From Rickettsiaceae bacterium (GTDB lineage: Bacteria > Pseudomonadota > Alphaproteobacteria > Rickettsiales > Rickettsiaceae): a DNA stretch of 16,347 nucleotides. Each line of letters begins with the position of its first letter. The first letter of the stretch is position 1. The DNA lies in the NCBI GenBank assembly GCA_028372485.1, contig JAOMYS010000012.1, forward strand, positions 1-16,347, read 5' to 3'. The notes below the pieces were generated by a model that worked only from the letters and a program-made list of their open reading frames with translations, had not been told where the DNA came from and searched no databases. The translations under genes were made by a program, and so were the position numbers. This document shows, piece by piece, positions 6,685-14,586 of the stretch.

Positions 6685-7664
6685 CCAATGCTGCGCTAGA
6701 AACATACCTATTGCCGTTCAAAAACATCTTCTCAGAAGATGGGGTAAATGAGGTAATGATTAACAAACCAGGTGAAGTATGGGTAGAAAAAGCTGGAAAT
6801 CAGACTTATATACCAATACCAGAACTTGATATGGATCACTTGCTTGGTCTTGGGAGGTTAGTAGCTCAGTCAACCGATCAAACCATTTCCGAAGAAACAC
6901 CTCTACTTTCTGCAACGCTTCCAAACGGGTATCGTATACAGGTAATATTTCCACCAGCGGTAGAACATGATTTTATTGCATTTTCGATCAGAAAGGGATC
7001 TACAATGCATTTCTCCATGGACGAATATGCAAAAATGGGAGCGTTTGATACAACATCTATCAAAGCAACAAATGATAAAAATGACAAAATACTATGTGAT
7101 TACCTCAAGAGTAATAAAATTCAAGAATTTATAACTCATGCCGTTAGATGTAAAAAAAATATTATAATTAGTGGCGGTACATCTACTGGTAAAACTACAT
7201 TCACTAATGCAGCACTTAGCGAAATTCCACCCGAAGAGCGTCTAATCACAGTGGAAGATGCAAGAGAAATCGTTCTGCATAATCACAAAAATAGAGTACA
7301 TTTGTTATCTTCTAAAGGCGGACAAGGAAGAGCAAATGTGACAACTCAAACTCTAATAGAAGCATGCCTGCGCCTTAGACCTGACAGAATCATCGTTGGT
7401 GAGCTCAGAGGAGCAGAAGCATTCAGTTTCCTAAGAGCAATTAACACTGGTCATCCTGGATCTATATCTACTCTACACGCTGACACACCCGCTATGGCAT
7501 TTGAACAGCTCAAATTGATGGTTATACAAGCAGGGCTTGGTATTCCACCAGAAGAAGTTAGAAAATACATATTAGCAGTAGTAGACATAGTGGTACAACT
7601 GAAGAGAGACCCCAAAGGCAGAAGATACGTGTCTGAAGTACATTTTGCAAAAATGGGGGGGTAA
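6681..7664 (+). CDS. virB11: Type IV secretion ATPase VirB11
   Basis: VirB11 is a hexameric AAA-like traffic ATPase on the inner face of the inner membrane. It works with VirB4 and VirD4 to assemble the apparatus and move substrates. The 327 residues carry all motifs: Walker A GGTSTGKT (165-172), the Asp box TVEDAREI (190-197), Walker B with RIIVGELRG (236-244), and the His box GHPGSISTLHAD (257-268). The N-terminal domain (about 1-130) also fits the family (EVMINKPGEVWVE). Length is normal. The start overlaps the virB10 stop by 4 nt (ATGA), and virD4 begins 2 nt after its stop, so translation of the run is probably coupled. Confidence 0.97.
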   Translation: MTNAALETYLLPFKNIFSEDGVNEVMINKPGEVWVEKAGNQTYIPIPELDMDHLLGLGRLVAQSTDQTISEETPLLSATLPNGYRIQVIFPPAVEHDFIAFSIRKGSTMHFSMDEYAKMGAFDTTSIKATNDKNDKILCDYLKSNKIQEFITHAVRCKKNIIISGGTSTGKTTFTNAALSEIPPEERLITVEDAREIVLHNHKNRVHLLSSKGGQGRANVTTQTLIEACLRLRPDRIIVGELRGAEAFSFLRAINTGHPGSISTLHADTPAMAFEQLKLMVIQAGLGIPPEEVRKYILAVVDIVVQLKRDPKGRRYVSEVHFAKMGG

Positions 7665-7666
7665 AG

Positions 7667-9412
7667 ATGGAATCCAGTAAAATACTGAAAATCAGCAGAA
7701 CAATTTTTGGACACATTGTCATACACCCTTTTGTCATAATATCTACATTATGGATAAGTGGTGCAATAGTTGCCTTTATTACCAATGAGTATAACTCAAT
7801 AGGTGTCAATCTTACCGCTATTATAATTGGTTATAAATGGACTACATGGCTAGCCAGCACCTGGTCAAGTCTAAGCATTGAAGCTTATGACTATTTGAAA
7901 ATCAAATTACTTCTTGCACTCTTAGCACCTCCGATATTAGTAATAATATACTATATTTTAAATTTCAAAAAAATTGTAACATTGGAGTTTTTTCAACCAA
8001 AAGAGGAAGTATACGGCTCAGCAGATTGGGCATCAGAGGCAGATATAGACAGAGCGCAACTGAGAGCAAAGCATGGCATGATGCTGGGAAAAGATTCTTT
8101 AGGTTATTACGTTGCAGATGGTTTTCAGCATTCACTTTTATTTGCTCCTACTGGTTCTGGTAAAGGTGTTGGCTTTGTAATACCCAACTTATTATTTTGG
8201 GAACACTCTGTTGTAGTTCATGACATAAAACTTGAGAATCATCAATTAACAAGTGGGTGGCGAGAAAAGCAAGGGCAAGATGTATTTGTATGGGAGCCTG
8301 CAAATCCAGACGGAGTGACTCATTGTTATAACCCCATTGACTGGGTTAGCAGTAAGCCAGGACAAATGGTAGATGATGTACAGAAAATCGCCAACCTAGT
8401 AATGCCAGAAAAAGATTTTTGGAATAATGAGGCCCGTAGTTTATTTTTAGGAGTAGTACTCTATCTTTTAGCCGATGATACGAAGGTCAAATCATTTGGT
8501 GAAGTAGTAAGAACAATGCGTAGTGATGATGTTGTATATAATCTCGCAGTAGTGCTAGACACTCTTGGAGATGCAATACACCCAGTAGCATATATGAACA
8601 TCGCAGCATTTTTACAAAAAGCAGACAAAGAGCGCTCTGGTGTTGTGTCTACTATGAATTCATCATTAGAATTATGGGCAAACCCCCTAATTGACGCAGC
8701 AACAGCATCATCTGACTTTAACATCATGGAATTTAAGAAAAAGAAAACAACTATATATGTGGGCCTTACTCCAGATAATATTCAACGCCTCCAAAGATTG
8801 ATGCAAATATTTTATCAACAAGCAACTGAATTTTTAAGCAGAAAAATACCTGATAAAAGCGAACCATATGGCGTAATGTTCCTGATGGATGAGTTCCCCA
8901 CCCTTGGAAAAATGGAACAATTTAAATCTGGTATAGCTTATTTTCGTGGATATAAAGTACGCTTATTTTTAATAGTACAAGATACTCAGCAATTAAAAGG
9001 TATATACGAAGATGCTGGTATGAATTCATTTTTATCTAATTCAACATTCAGGATTACATTTGCAGCAAATAACTATGAAACTGCGAATCTTATCTCACAA
9101 TTATGTGGTAATAAAACAGTAGACCAAACTTCATATAATAAGCCTTTATTCTTTGATTTGAATGTCTCAGCTAGAACTCAAAATGTATCTAAAGTACAGA
9201 GGGCGTTATTACTTCCGCAAGAAGTTATACAAATGCCTAAGGATGATCAAATAGTTTTAATTGAATCTTTTCCACCTATCAAATCAAAGAAAATTAAATA
9301 TTTCGAAGATAAGTTCTTTACAGCGAGGCTTTTACCACCTACATTCATCCCAACTCAAAAACCATTTGATCCACGAGAATATAGAGCAAATGCTGAGAAA
9401 GAAGAAGAATGA
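7667..9412 (+). CDS. virD4: Type IV secretion coupling protein VirD4
   Basis: VirD4 is the membrane-bound ATPase that recognises secretion substrates and hands them to the channel. The 581 residues start with an N-terminal membrane region of two or three helices (about 20-38, 47-67 and 80-99). The conserved GSADWASEADI (117-127) follows, then Walker A APTGSGKGVG (160-169) and Walker B VMFLMDEFPTLG (403-414). FWNNEARSLFLGVVLYLL and TFRITFAANNYETA are also typical of the TraG/VirD4 family. Length is slightly below the Agrobacterium protein (about 650), and the C-terminal tail after residue 560 is short and charged. It closes the five-gene run. In Rickettsiales such proteins deliver effectors to host cells; no effector gene is recognisable in this window. 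Confidence 0.97.
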   Translation: MESSKILKISRTIFGHIVIHPFVIISTLWISGAIVAFITNEYNSIGVNLTAIIIGYKWTTWLASTWSSLSIEAYDYLKIKLLLALLAPPILVIIYYILNFKKIVTLEFFQPKEEVYGSADWASEADIDRAQLRAKHGMMLGKDSLGYYVADGFQHSLLFAPTGSGKGVGFVIPNLLFWEHSVVVHDIKLENHQLTSGWREKQGQDVFVWEPANPDGVTHCYNPIDWVSSKPGQMVDDVQKIANLVMPEKDFWNNEARSLFLGVVLYLLADDTKVKSFGEVVRTMRSDDVVYNLAVVLDTLGDAIHPVAYMNIAAFLQKADKERSGVVSTMNSSLELWANPLIDAATASSDFNIMEFKKKKTTIYVGLTPDNIQRLQRLMQIFYQQATEFLSRKIPDKSEPYGVMFLMDEFPTLGKMEQFKSGIAYFRGYKVRLFLIVQDTQQLKGIYEDAGMNSFLSNSTFRITFAANNYETANLISQLCGNKTVDQTSYNKPLFFDLNVSARTQNVSKVQRALLLPQEVIQMPKDDQIVLIESFPPIKSKKIKYFEDKFFTARLLPPTFIPTQKPFDPREYRANAEKEEE

Positions 9413-9446
9413 GAAGAACTTTAATATTAGTCTAATACGGTTTCTC
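9411..9446. promoter_or_regulatory. Nested dyad in the virD4-ppx gap
   Basis: TATTAG-T-CTAATA (9425-9437) is a perfect 13-bp dyad, flanked by the inverted pair GAGAA (9411-9415) and TTCTC (9442-9446). It lies directly after the virD4 stop codon and about 50 bp before the next start codon. It could be an operator or the base of an mRNA hairpin that separates the secretion operon from the downstream pair of genes. No T-run follows, so it is not a standard terminator. Confidence 0.3.
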
Positions 9447-9489
9447 TTGAATATAAATAATCGCAATCAATAAAAACGAGAAAATAAAA

Positions 9490-10899
9490 ATGCGTTCCGC
9501 AATAATAGATGTTGGATATAACGCAATAAGAGCTATAGTTTACGAAAATGATACGCTAGGTGCAGCGGAGATATTTAATAAGAAATTCAAAAGTGATATT
9601 CGCTCACTCCTTGAGAAGGAATTCCTTGATACAAAACACCATATATATTTATCCATACAGTATTTATTACATATATTTAAAAAGCTAGAAGTTACAAAAA
9701 TAAAATGCGTGGCTACTGCTGCACTTAGGAATCCTCCAAATGCAGATGATTTTGTAAAATATGTAAAAGATAAATATGATCTAGATATTGAAATTATCTC
9801 TGGAAAGCGTGAGGCTGAACTTACTGCACTTGGCTTAATCACAGGAATCAAAGACTGTAGTGGAGTCATGGCAGATCTAGGCGGTGGAAGCTTGGAATTG
9901 GTAAGAATAACTGAAGGAAAAATAGGTCAGTCTGAGTCCTTTGATCTGGGGACTAAGGTCATTAATGAGAAAATTATAAAAAATGAGTCTCAGATTGTTG
10001 ATATTCTCGAAGAGAAATATCAGTCTGAGCATTGTGATAATCTATATTTAGCAGGTGGTGCTTTAAGATGCATAGGAAGATTATATATAGATCTCATGAA
10101 TTATCCCCTCAAGAACCTCCATAATCTTAAAATACCAACTAGAGATTTCATCAAATATCTTGATAAGCTAGAAGACTCTTCCTACGACATCAAGCCTGCT
10201 AATTATGGGAAACAAATTAACTATAACGCAGTGTTAATTTGCAGAGGTATGATTAGTGCTTTCGAGCCTGAATATATTATTATTTCTGTCTATGGACTTA
10301 AAGAAGGAGTACGAGTCTCCTTAATGGAGAAAAAAGAACAAAAGAAAGACACTGTTTTAGAAAAGGTAAAATCGGTTTGCACTATCAGCGATAAGAATAT
10401 TGATTTTGAAAGTTATTTTCAAATAATACTCCCTTTGACATCACATTCAGAGCATCTAGAAAATATTATTAAATTATCAATAATGATATTGAAGTTAAAA
10501 AATAACCTAGATAATACTCTTAATTCCAATAATATATCTGAATTTATATTATCTTCAGATATACCTTTTACACATAAAGAAAGAGTGATGTTAGCATTGG
10601 TTGCATCTTATAATATCAAGGATAAGCCTTCTAGTGAGTTAATTAGAACCTCTAAAAAAATCATTACCAAAACAGAACATAACGACAGCAAAATAATAGG
10701 TCTTATTCTTTCTGTTGCAGAGTATATCGATGGACCCTACTTCACTTCTCCTTCATTTTCCATTGATATACATGACTCTTCTTATTTAGAAATAAAATGC
10801 GATGGTATTTTACCACGACCTGTTTTTGAAAGAATTTGCATGCATTTGAAATCTATTGCTTTTGTAAGAAAAATGACCTCTAATAACTTTATAAACTAA
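9490..10899 (+). CDS. Ppx/GppA-family phosphatase (exopolyphosphatase or pppGpp phosphatase)
   Basis: Members of this ASKHA-fold family remove phosphate from polyphosphate (Ppx) or pppGpp (GppA) and tune the stringent response. The 469 residues show the family order: a phosphate-1-like motif IIDVGYNAIRAIVYE (5-19), CVATAALRNPPNADDF (73-88), IISGKREAELTALG (102-115), the key MADLGGGSLELVRI (127-140), LAGGALRCIGR (187-197) and YGLKEGVR (268-275). The region from about 285 is the helical C-terminal part found in longer members. Two motifs deviate: the usual D-(I/L)-G-S-N-S reads DVGYNA, and the usual paired acidic residues after ISG read R107-E108. Activity may therefore be altered. Ppx and GppA cannot be told apart from sequence alone. 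The gene lies 77 nt after virD4 and 12 nt before cytochrome b561. Confidence 0.85.
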   Translation: MRSAIIDVGYNAIRAIVYENDTLGAAEIFNKKFKSDIRSLLEKEFLDTKHHIYLSIQYLLHIFKKLEVTKIKCVATAALRNPPNADDFVKYVKDKYDLDIEIISGKREAELTALGLITGIKDCSGVMADLGGGSLELVRITEGKIGQSESFDLGTKVINEKIIKNESQIVDILEEKYQSEHCDNLYLAGGALRCIGRLYIDLMNYPLKNLHNLKIPTRDFIKYLDKLEDSSYDIKPANYGKQINYNAVLICRGMISAFEPEYIIISVYGLKEGVRVSLMEKKEQKKDTVLEKVKSVCTISDKNIDFESYFQIILPLTSHSEHLENIIKLSIMILKLKNNLDNTLNSNNISEFILSSDIPFTHKERVMLALVASYNIKDKPSSELIRTSKKIITKTEHNDSKIIGLILSVAEYIDGPYFTSPSFSIDIHDSSYLEIKCDGILPRPVFERICMHLKSIAFVRKMTSNNFIN

Positions 10900-10911
10900 T
10901 CTGTAAATCAC

Positions 10912-11469
10912 ATGATACAAAATACTGAATCTTCATATGGATGGCTCGCAAAATTATTTCATTGGCTAATAGCACTTGCAATATTTGCTCTGATTTTTGT
11001 AGGATTTACTATGAGTTCTATGGAGTCTTCTCCTGATAAATTCGAATTATATAAAATGCATAAGGCATCTGGTGTTGTAGTATTAATTCTTGTGCTTTTG
11101 AGATTAATCTGGAAATATACCAATAAAACCGTAGAACCACCTGCAGATTTGCCTAGTATTTTAAAATTAGCTGCCAAATCTGGGCATTTTATGCTTTATG
11201 TTTTTATGTTTTTGATGCCAATTAGTGGCATTATGATGTCTCGCTTTTCTGGGTTTGATGTATCAGTCTTTAATCTATTCACTATACCAGCCGAAGAAAA
11301 AAATATTCAAATAGCTGGGATATTTCATCAAATCCACGCTATTGGTATCTGGTTCTTTATAGTAGTCATTGTGCTACATATCGGCGCTGCTTTATACCAT
11401 CATTTTATAAGAAAAGATAATGTTCTGATTCGGATGATAACATCACCTAATAAGTATAATAGAGACTGA
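10912..11469 (+). CDS. Cytochrome b561 family membrane protein
   Basis: These di-heme four-helix proteins pass electrons within the inner membrane, in bacteria often between quinone and other acceptors. The 185 residues show four membrane helices (about 13-33, 52-68, 91-110 and 145-165) and the histidines expected to bind heme: H17 in KLFHWL, H50 in KMHKASG, H142 in HQIHAIG and H156 in VLHIGAA, with H92 also present. YGWLAKLFHWLIAL at the start and LMPISGIMMS in the middle are family signatures. It begins 12 nt after the phosphatase stop and is probably co-transcribed with it. It faces the convergent prenyl synthase gene across a repeat-filled gap. Its electron partner is not encoded nearby. 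Confidence 0.9.
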   Translation: MIQNTESSYGWLAKLFHWLIALAIFALIFVGFTMSSMESSPDKFELYKMHKASGVVVLILVLLRLIWKYTNKTVEPPADLPSILKLAAKSGHFMLYVFMFLMPISGIMMSRFSGFDVSVFNLFTIPAEEKNIQIAGIFHQIHAIGIWFFIVVIVLHIGAALYHHFIRKDNVLIRMITSPNKYNRD

Positions 11470-11480
11470 CTTCGTCTGTT

Positions 11481-11563
11481 AAGAGATCCTGTATAATTCT
11501 CGTATAGTAATACTCGAATTTACGGGATGACACAGTGGTCTCTCCAATTGCTCAATAACAATG
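11481..11563 (+). repeat. Intergenic palindromic repeat, module B copy without module A
   Basis: TCCTGTA (11488-11494) pairs with TACGGGA (11521-11527) with one G-T wobble. Inside lies a second stem, ATTC...GTAT / ATAC...GAAT. GATGAC (11527-11532) follows as in the other copies, then, after 18 nt, TGCTCAATA, which recurs at the same spacing in the next copy. Its sequence is closest to the partial copy at the window start, suggesting a subfamily. Module A is absent. Confidence 0.65.
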
Positions 11564-11586
11564 CGACTGTTCTTTTCCACGAAATC

Positions 11587-11656
11587 ATTCCATAAACGAC
11601 CTCCGCTTCCTATTATTATTCCATAAGCGACTTTCCCCAGTCCTTCCGTAAGCGAC
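11587..11656 (+). repeat. Three short spaced repeats of the form (A/C)TTCC(A/G)TAA(A/G)CGAC
   Basis: ATTCCATAAACGAC (11587-11600), ATTCCATAAGCGAC (11618-11631) and CTTCCGTAAGCGAC (11643-11656) recur at 31- and 25-bp steps; the last abuts module A of the palindromic repeat. Related motifs precede module A in the other copies (TTCCGCACGTGACC near 3778; on the minus strand, CCAAGCGACC near 16306). They look like a short leader array of the same repeat family, not a CRISPR: the units are only 14 bp and the spacers are uneven. Confidence 0.55.
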
Positions 11657-11657
11657 T

Positions 11658-11778
11658 GCTAAGGGAGCTATACGGAATCTCTTCGATTTTGATGCTTTAG
11701 AGAGATCTCGTATAGCTCGCAAAGAGCTCATTTACGAGAGATGACTCAAGAAGTCTTTCTAACTGCTCAATAGCTATG
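11658..11778 (+). repeat. Intergenic palindromic repeat element, full copy
   Basis: Module A starts at 11658 (22 bp identical to 3792-3813). GAGCTATACG (11665-11674) pairs perfectly with CGTATAGCTC (11709-11718), and the stem can extend inward through AATCTCT and AGAGAT with one wobble and one mismatch. The same right arm can instead join a downstream hairpin: TCTCGTA (11706-11712) with TACGAGA (11733-11739), and AGCTC (11714-11718) with GAGCT (11724-11728) around a GCAAA loop. GATGAC and TGCTCAATA follow at the same spacing as in the copy at 11481, and 16 of 20 bp at 11759-11778 match 11544-11563. Confidence 0.75.
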
Positions 11779-11798
11779 AAAGAACGCTGTGGACATTT

Positions 11799-12785
11799 CT
11801 AATGCGTTCTTGTAATTGCGAAATCTACTAAATCTTGTAAGTATTGCTTATATTGATTTTCAACTCTAACTTGACCTATTAAAGATATAGCTTCTTGCTT
11901 TAATTCATCTAGATAAATAAGAATCTCTTTTTGTATGTCATGATGTTTCATTAAATCTACTATCCAATTTAGGTCAGATTCTTTTCGTTCTTTTCTTGGA
12001 AGAAGTAGCATTTGTTTTAACTTCTCATCATCTTGTTTGGATATTTTCTTGCTAAGCAGAATCAAAGGCAAAGTGACTTTTCCTTCATAAAAATCGTCTC
12101 CGATATTTTTTCCAACCTTCTCACTATTACTGAAATAATCGAGTACATCATCTGCAATTTGGAATATATTACCAAGACAAAAACCGAAATTTTTTAAAAT
12201 CTTAGCCTCACCTTCTTTCTCGGCGAGTATTCCACCAATTTCGCATGCAGTTCCAAAAAGCTCTGCTGTTTTTGCATTGATTATTTTTAGATATTCTTGC
12301 TCTGAAATAAAATTCTTGTCTTCCAACTGCATAAGCTGCGACACTTCTCCCTTGATGATAATTGAAGAAGCATTAGACAAGACCTCAAGCGCATGTACAA
12401 GATTCGTAGACACCATAAGCCTAAATGCTTGACTAAAAAGAAAATCACCAACTAATATACTCGCATTATTTCCCCATACTACATTTGCAGATGGCTTGAA
12501 TCTACGCATTTCGCTTTCATCTACTACATCATCATGAAGAAGAGTCGCCATATGTAAAAACTCAATAGCAGCTGCAAGTTTAATTGCATTATCCCCCTGA
12601 TATCCAAGCATTCTTGAAGATAGCATAGTGAGGACAGGTCTTATTCTTTTTCCACCAGATTCAGATAAATAAGTCCCTATCAGCTGTATGAGAGTCTCAT
12701 CAACTGCAAGACTATCTATAATGAGATTATTTATAGATTTTATATCCGAAGATAAGTAAGAATGAATTTCTTTTATTAAGCTCAA
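11799..12785 (-). CDS. ispB: Polyprenyl diphosphate synthase (octaprenyl/decaprenyl type)
   Basis: The enzyme adds isopentenyl units to an allylic diphosphate to build the long side chain of ubiquinone. The 328 residues carry GGKRIRP (44-50), the first Asp-rich motif DDVVD (85-89), GEVSQL (146-151), the second Asp-rich motif DDVLD (212-216) and GKNIGDDFYEGKVTLP (225-240). The residue five before the first Asp motif is Ala80; a small residue there is typical of long-chain synthases, so a C40 or longer product is likely, though exact length cannot be read. Translation appears to start at TTG (12785), because the only earlier in-frame space ends at a stop codon and the next Met is residue 54; AGG lies about 8 nt upstream. 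It follows the unknown 595-aa gene by 13 nt and is last in the tlc operon. Confidence 0.92.
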   Translation of the reverse strand: MSLIKEIHSYLSSDIKSINNLIIDSLAVDETLIQLIGTYLSESGGKRIRPVLTMLSSRMLGYQGDNAIKLAAAIEFLHMATLLHDDVVDESEMRRFKPSANVVWGNNASILVGDFLFSQAFRLMVSTNLVHALEVLSNASSIIIKGEVSQLMQLEDKNFISEQEYLKIINAKTAELFGTACEIGGILAEKEGEAKILKNFGFCLGNIFQIADDVLDYFSNSEKVGKNIGDDFYEGKVTLPLILLSKKISKQDDEKLKQMLLLPRKERKESDLNWIVDLMKHHDIQKEILIYLDELKQEAISLIGQVRVENQYKQYLQDLVDFAITRTH

Positions 12786-12798
12786 AATTATTACCTGA

Positions 12799-14586
12799 TT
12801 ACTTTATAAGATTCTTTAATATATCGTGCTTTATAACATCTTTAGGTATAACCTTATCTAATATCTTTTTCGCATCTTTGGGTACAGCTTTTTCAAGATT
12901 TTTTTGAATCTTCTTATTTATATCTGCATTTATATCTTTTAACTTGGAAACTGTAGGTAAAAATTTCTGAAGTATCGGATCTTTTAAATTCAAATTTGGC
13001 AATATTTTACGTGCTTTTTCTAGAGCGTCATCACCAAAGCCAACCTTGGTAAATAATTCCTCATATAAAGCAAGCTTGTATATCTGCCCTATTTGATCAA
13101 ATCTTACTGTGCCAAACTTTGCTTCTCGAAGCTTCAATGAGTCTATAGAATAGTCAAAGCTTAAATCACTAGAATGAGAATCTGGGTGATCTGAAATTTG
13201 CTTTAATACCGATTTATTAATATCAACATATAGGTTTCTTGCATCATCTGTTAGGAATCTAAATTCACCAAATCTGTAAATATACCCAGAAGTGAAATCA
13301 ACTATAGACTGGTAATTTTTAAGAAATAGCACTCCTTTCGCAAACCATCTATTATCTGCTAACCTTTTATATCCCTTATCTTGAGCTTCCATCTCGTGAA
13401 TGATTTTAAATCCAGTACTTTCTGAAAACAAACTAAACTCATCAATTTTTATGTATAATTTTTGCTCTGAAGAATAAGAATTCATTTTTAGATTAAATTC
13501 ATAATCTGTATTTTCAATGTCTTCGAATCTGAAATAATTCTTGTTATTTATAATATACCGAATTTCGCTATCAACTATCTTACCAATATCAGATGATTTT
13601 AACTCATCCGATATCTGATCATAATATGAGAATATTTTATCAAAAAACCCTTTATTTAAGTGAATAGTAGAGTTTATATCTAGCTTATCTGCATCTTGGA
13701 TAGATGCTCCATGTCCGTCTTCATAATGAAATTTAAAGTTAGGTAAATTTATCAAAGGCGAGATAGAAGAAATGTCAGCTTTTATTTTTAATCCCTTAGC
13801 AATTTCATCAATGTTTGCACCTTGAGTATCAAGAACCATCTTAGCGTCTGCGTTAAACCCATTAGGCAGTAATGAGAATCCATAAAATAAACTGACTGGG
13901 ATATTTCTATATAATGCATCTACGGAGTTTACTTTGACTGAGTAATTAGTTTCGTAATGCTTAGGAATATTAGCAAGTATGTCTTCAGTATTTTCATAAT
14001 ATTTTGATGGAACGAATGATAACTTCAAACGCTCATACTCCTTATCATAAAATTTTTCATTATCAACCAAGTCAAATATCTCTGTACTTGCCGTTGATAT
14101 ATTCATATCCCCTATGTAGTTTATAATTTCTACAGGGTCTTGCATATTCCGCAAGGAAGAAATGAGCTTATTAGTTAAAGGTAAGTCTATCGTGATTTTA
14201 TAATTATTTATTTTTAATTTAGATCCAAAACCACGACTTTCTGGTTTATAAGATGCTATGATGTCACCACTATATTCAACAAATACTTGTCCAGATAAGA
14301 AGTTATACCCAAGCTTAATAGGAGAAGAATATGTGATCACCGCATCCCTACTCTCTTCAGACCACCCTTCTATAGACCATGCAATATTGAAAGGAAAACC
14401 ATCTGGTGATAATTTTTCAAAAGTAAGATAATAATCTTTTTTATCAAAACCTTTTACAGCGATTGGTTTAGATGCATATTCTGTATTAACTTTATTGCTT
14501 ACAGTAAAAGTAGCATAATACCATAATGCAGAAAGTGCTGACACTATTAGAATTAAAACTATAACTAGAATTTTAATTAACCTCAT
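12799..14586 (-). CDS. Membrane-anchored periplasmic protein of unknown function (DUF2125-like?)
   Basis: I do not recognise this 595-residue protein with certainty. It has an N-terminal membrane helix or uncleaved signal (about 4-25, rich in Ile/Leu/Val), followed by a large soluble part predicted to lie outside the inner membrane. DGFPFNIAW (62-70) and a beta-rich pattern after it recall the alphaproteobacterial DUF2125 family, and less closely AsmA-like or DUF945 envelope proteins. The last 75 residues are Lys-rich and helical with a repeated theme (AVPKDAKKILDK, then VIPKDVIKHDIL). A good ribosome binding site (GAGG) precedes the ATG. The gene overlaps the end of tlc by 14 nt and ends 13 nt before the prenyl synthase gene, so it is co-transcribed with both. 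A role in envelope lipid or substrate handling is a guess from context. Confidence 0.7.
   Translation of the reverse strand: MRLIKILVIVLILIVSALSALWYYATFTVSNKVNTEYASKPIAVKGFDKKDYYLTFEKLSPDGFPFNIAWSIEGWSEESRDAVITYSSPIKLGYNFLSGQVFVEYSGDIIASYKPESRGFGSKLKINNYKITIDLPLTNKLISSLRNMQDPVEIINYIGDMNISTASTEIFDLVDNEKFYDKEYERLKLSFVPSKYYENTEDILANIPKHYETNYSVKVNSVDALYRNIPVSLFYGFSLLPNGFNADAKMVLDTQGANIDEIAKGLKIKADISSISPLINLPNFKFHYEDGHGASIQDADKLDINSTIHLNKGFFDKIFSYYDQISDELKSSDIGKIVDSEIRYIINNKNYFRFEDIENTDYEFNLKMNSYSSEQKLYIKIDEFSLFSESTGFKIIHEMEAQDKGYKRLADNRWFAKGVLFLKNYQSIVDFTSGYIYRFGEFRFLTDDARNLYVDINKSVLKQISDHPDSHSSDLSFDYSIDSLKLREAKFGTVRFDQIGQIYKLALYEELFTKVGFGDDALEKARKILPNLNLKDPILQKFLPTVSKLKDINADINKKIQKNLEKAVPKDAKKILDKVIPKDVIKHDILKNLIK

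Larger units (their letters stand above)
11470..11798. other. 329-bp gene-free region between convergent genes, filled with repeats
   Basis: No coding sequence or RNA gene was seen. The region holds two copies of the palindromic repeat in the same orientation (11481-11563 and 11658-11778) and, between them, three copies of a short motif (11587-11656). A TCTTTC/GAAAGA stem closes it (11754-11759 with 11778-11783). Because cytochrome b561 and the prenyl synthase gene converge here, the hairpins are placed to end transcription from both sides. Confidence 0.7.

Noticed and set aside
4107..9412. Conjugative plasmid or integrative element transfer region
   Set aside because: No relaxase, origin of transfer, integrase or pilin gene is present, and the gene order is the chromosomal rickettsial virB8-virD4 run.
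11587..11656. CRISPR array
   Set aside because: Units are 14 bp, spacers are 11-17 bp and uneven, there are only three units, and there are no cas genes.
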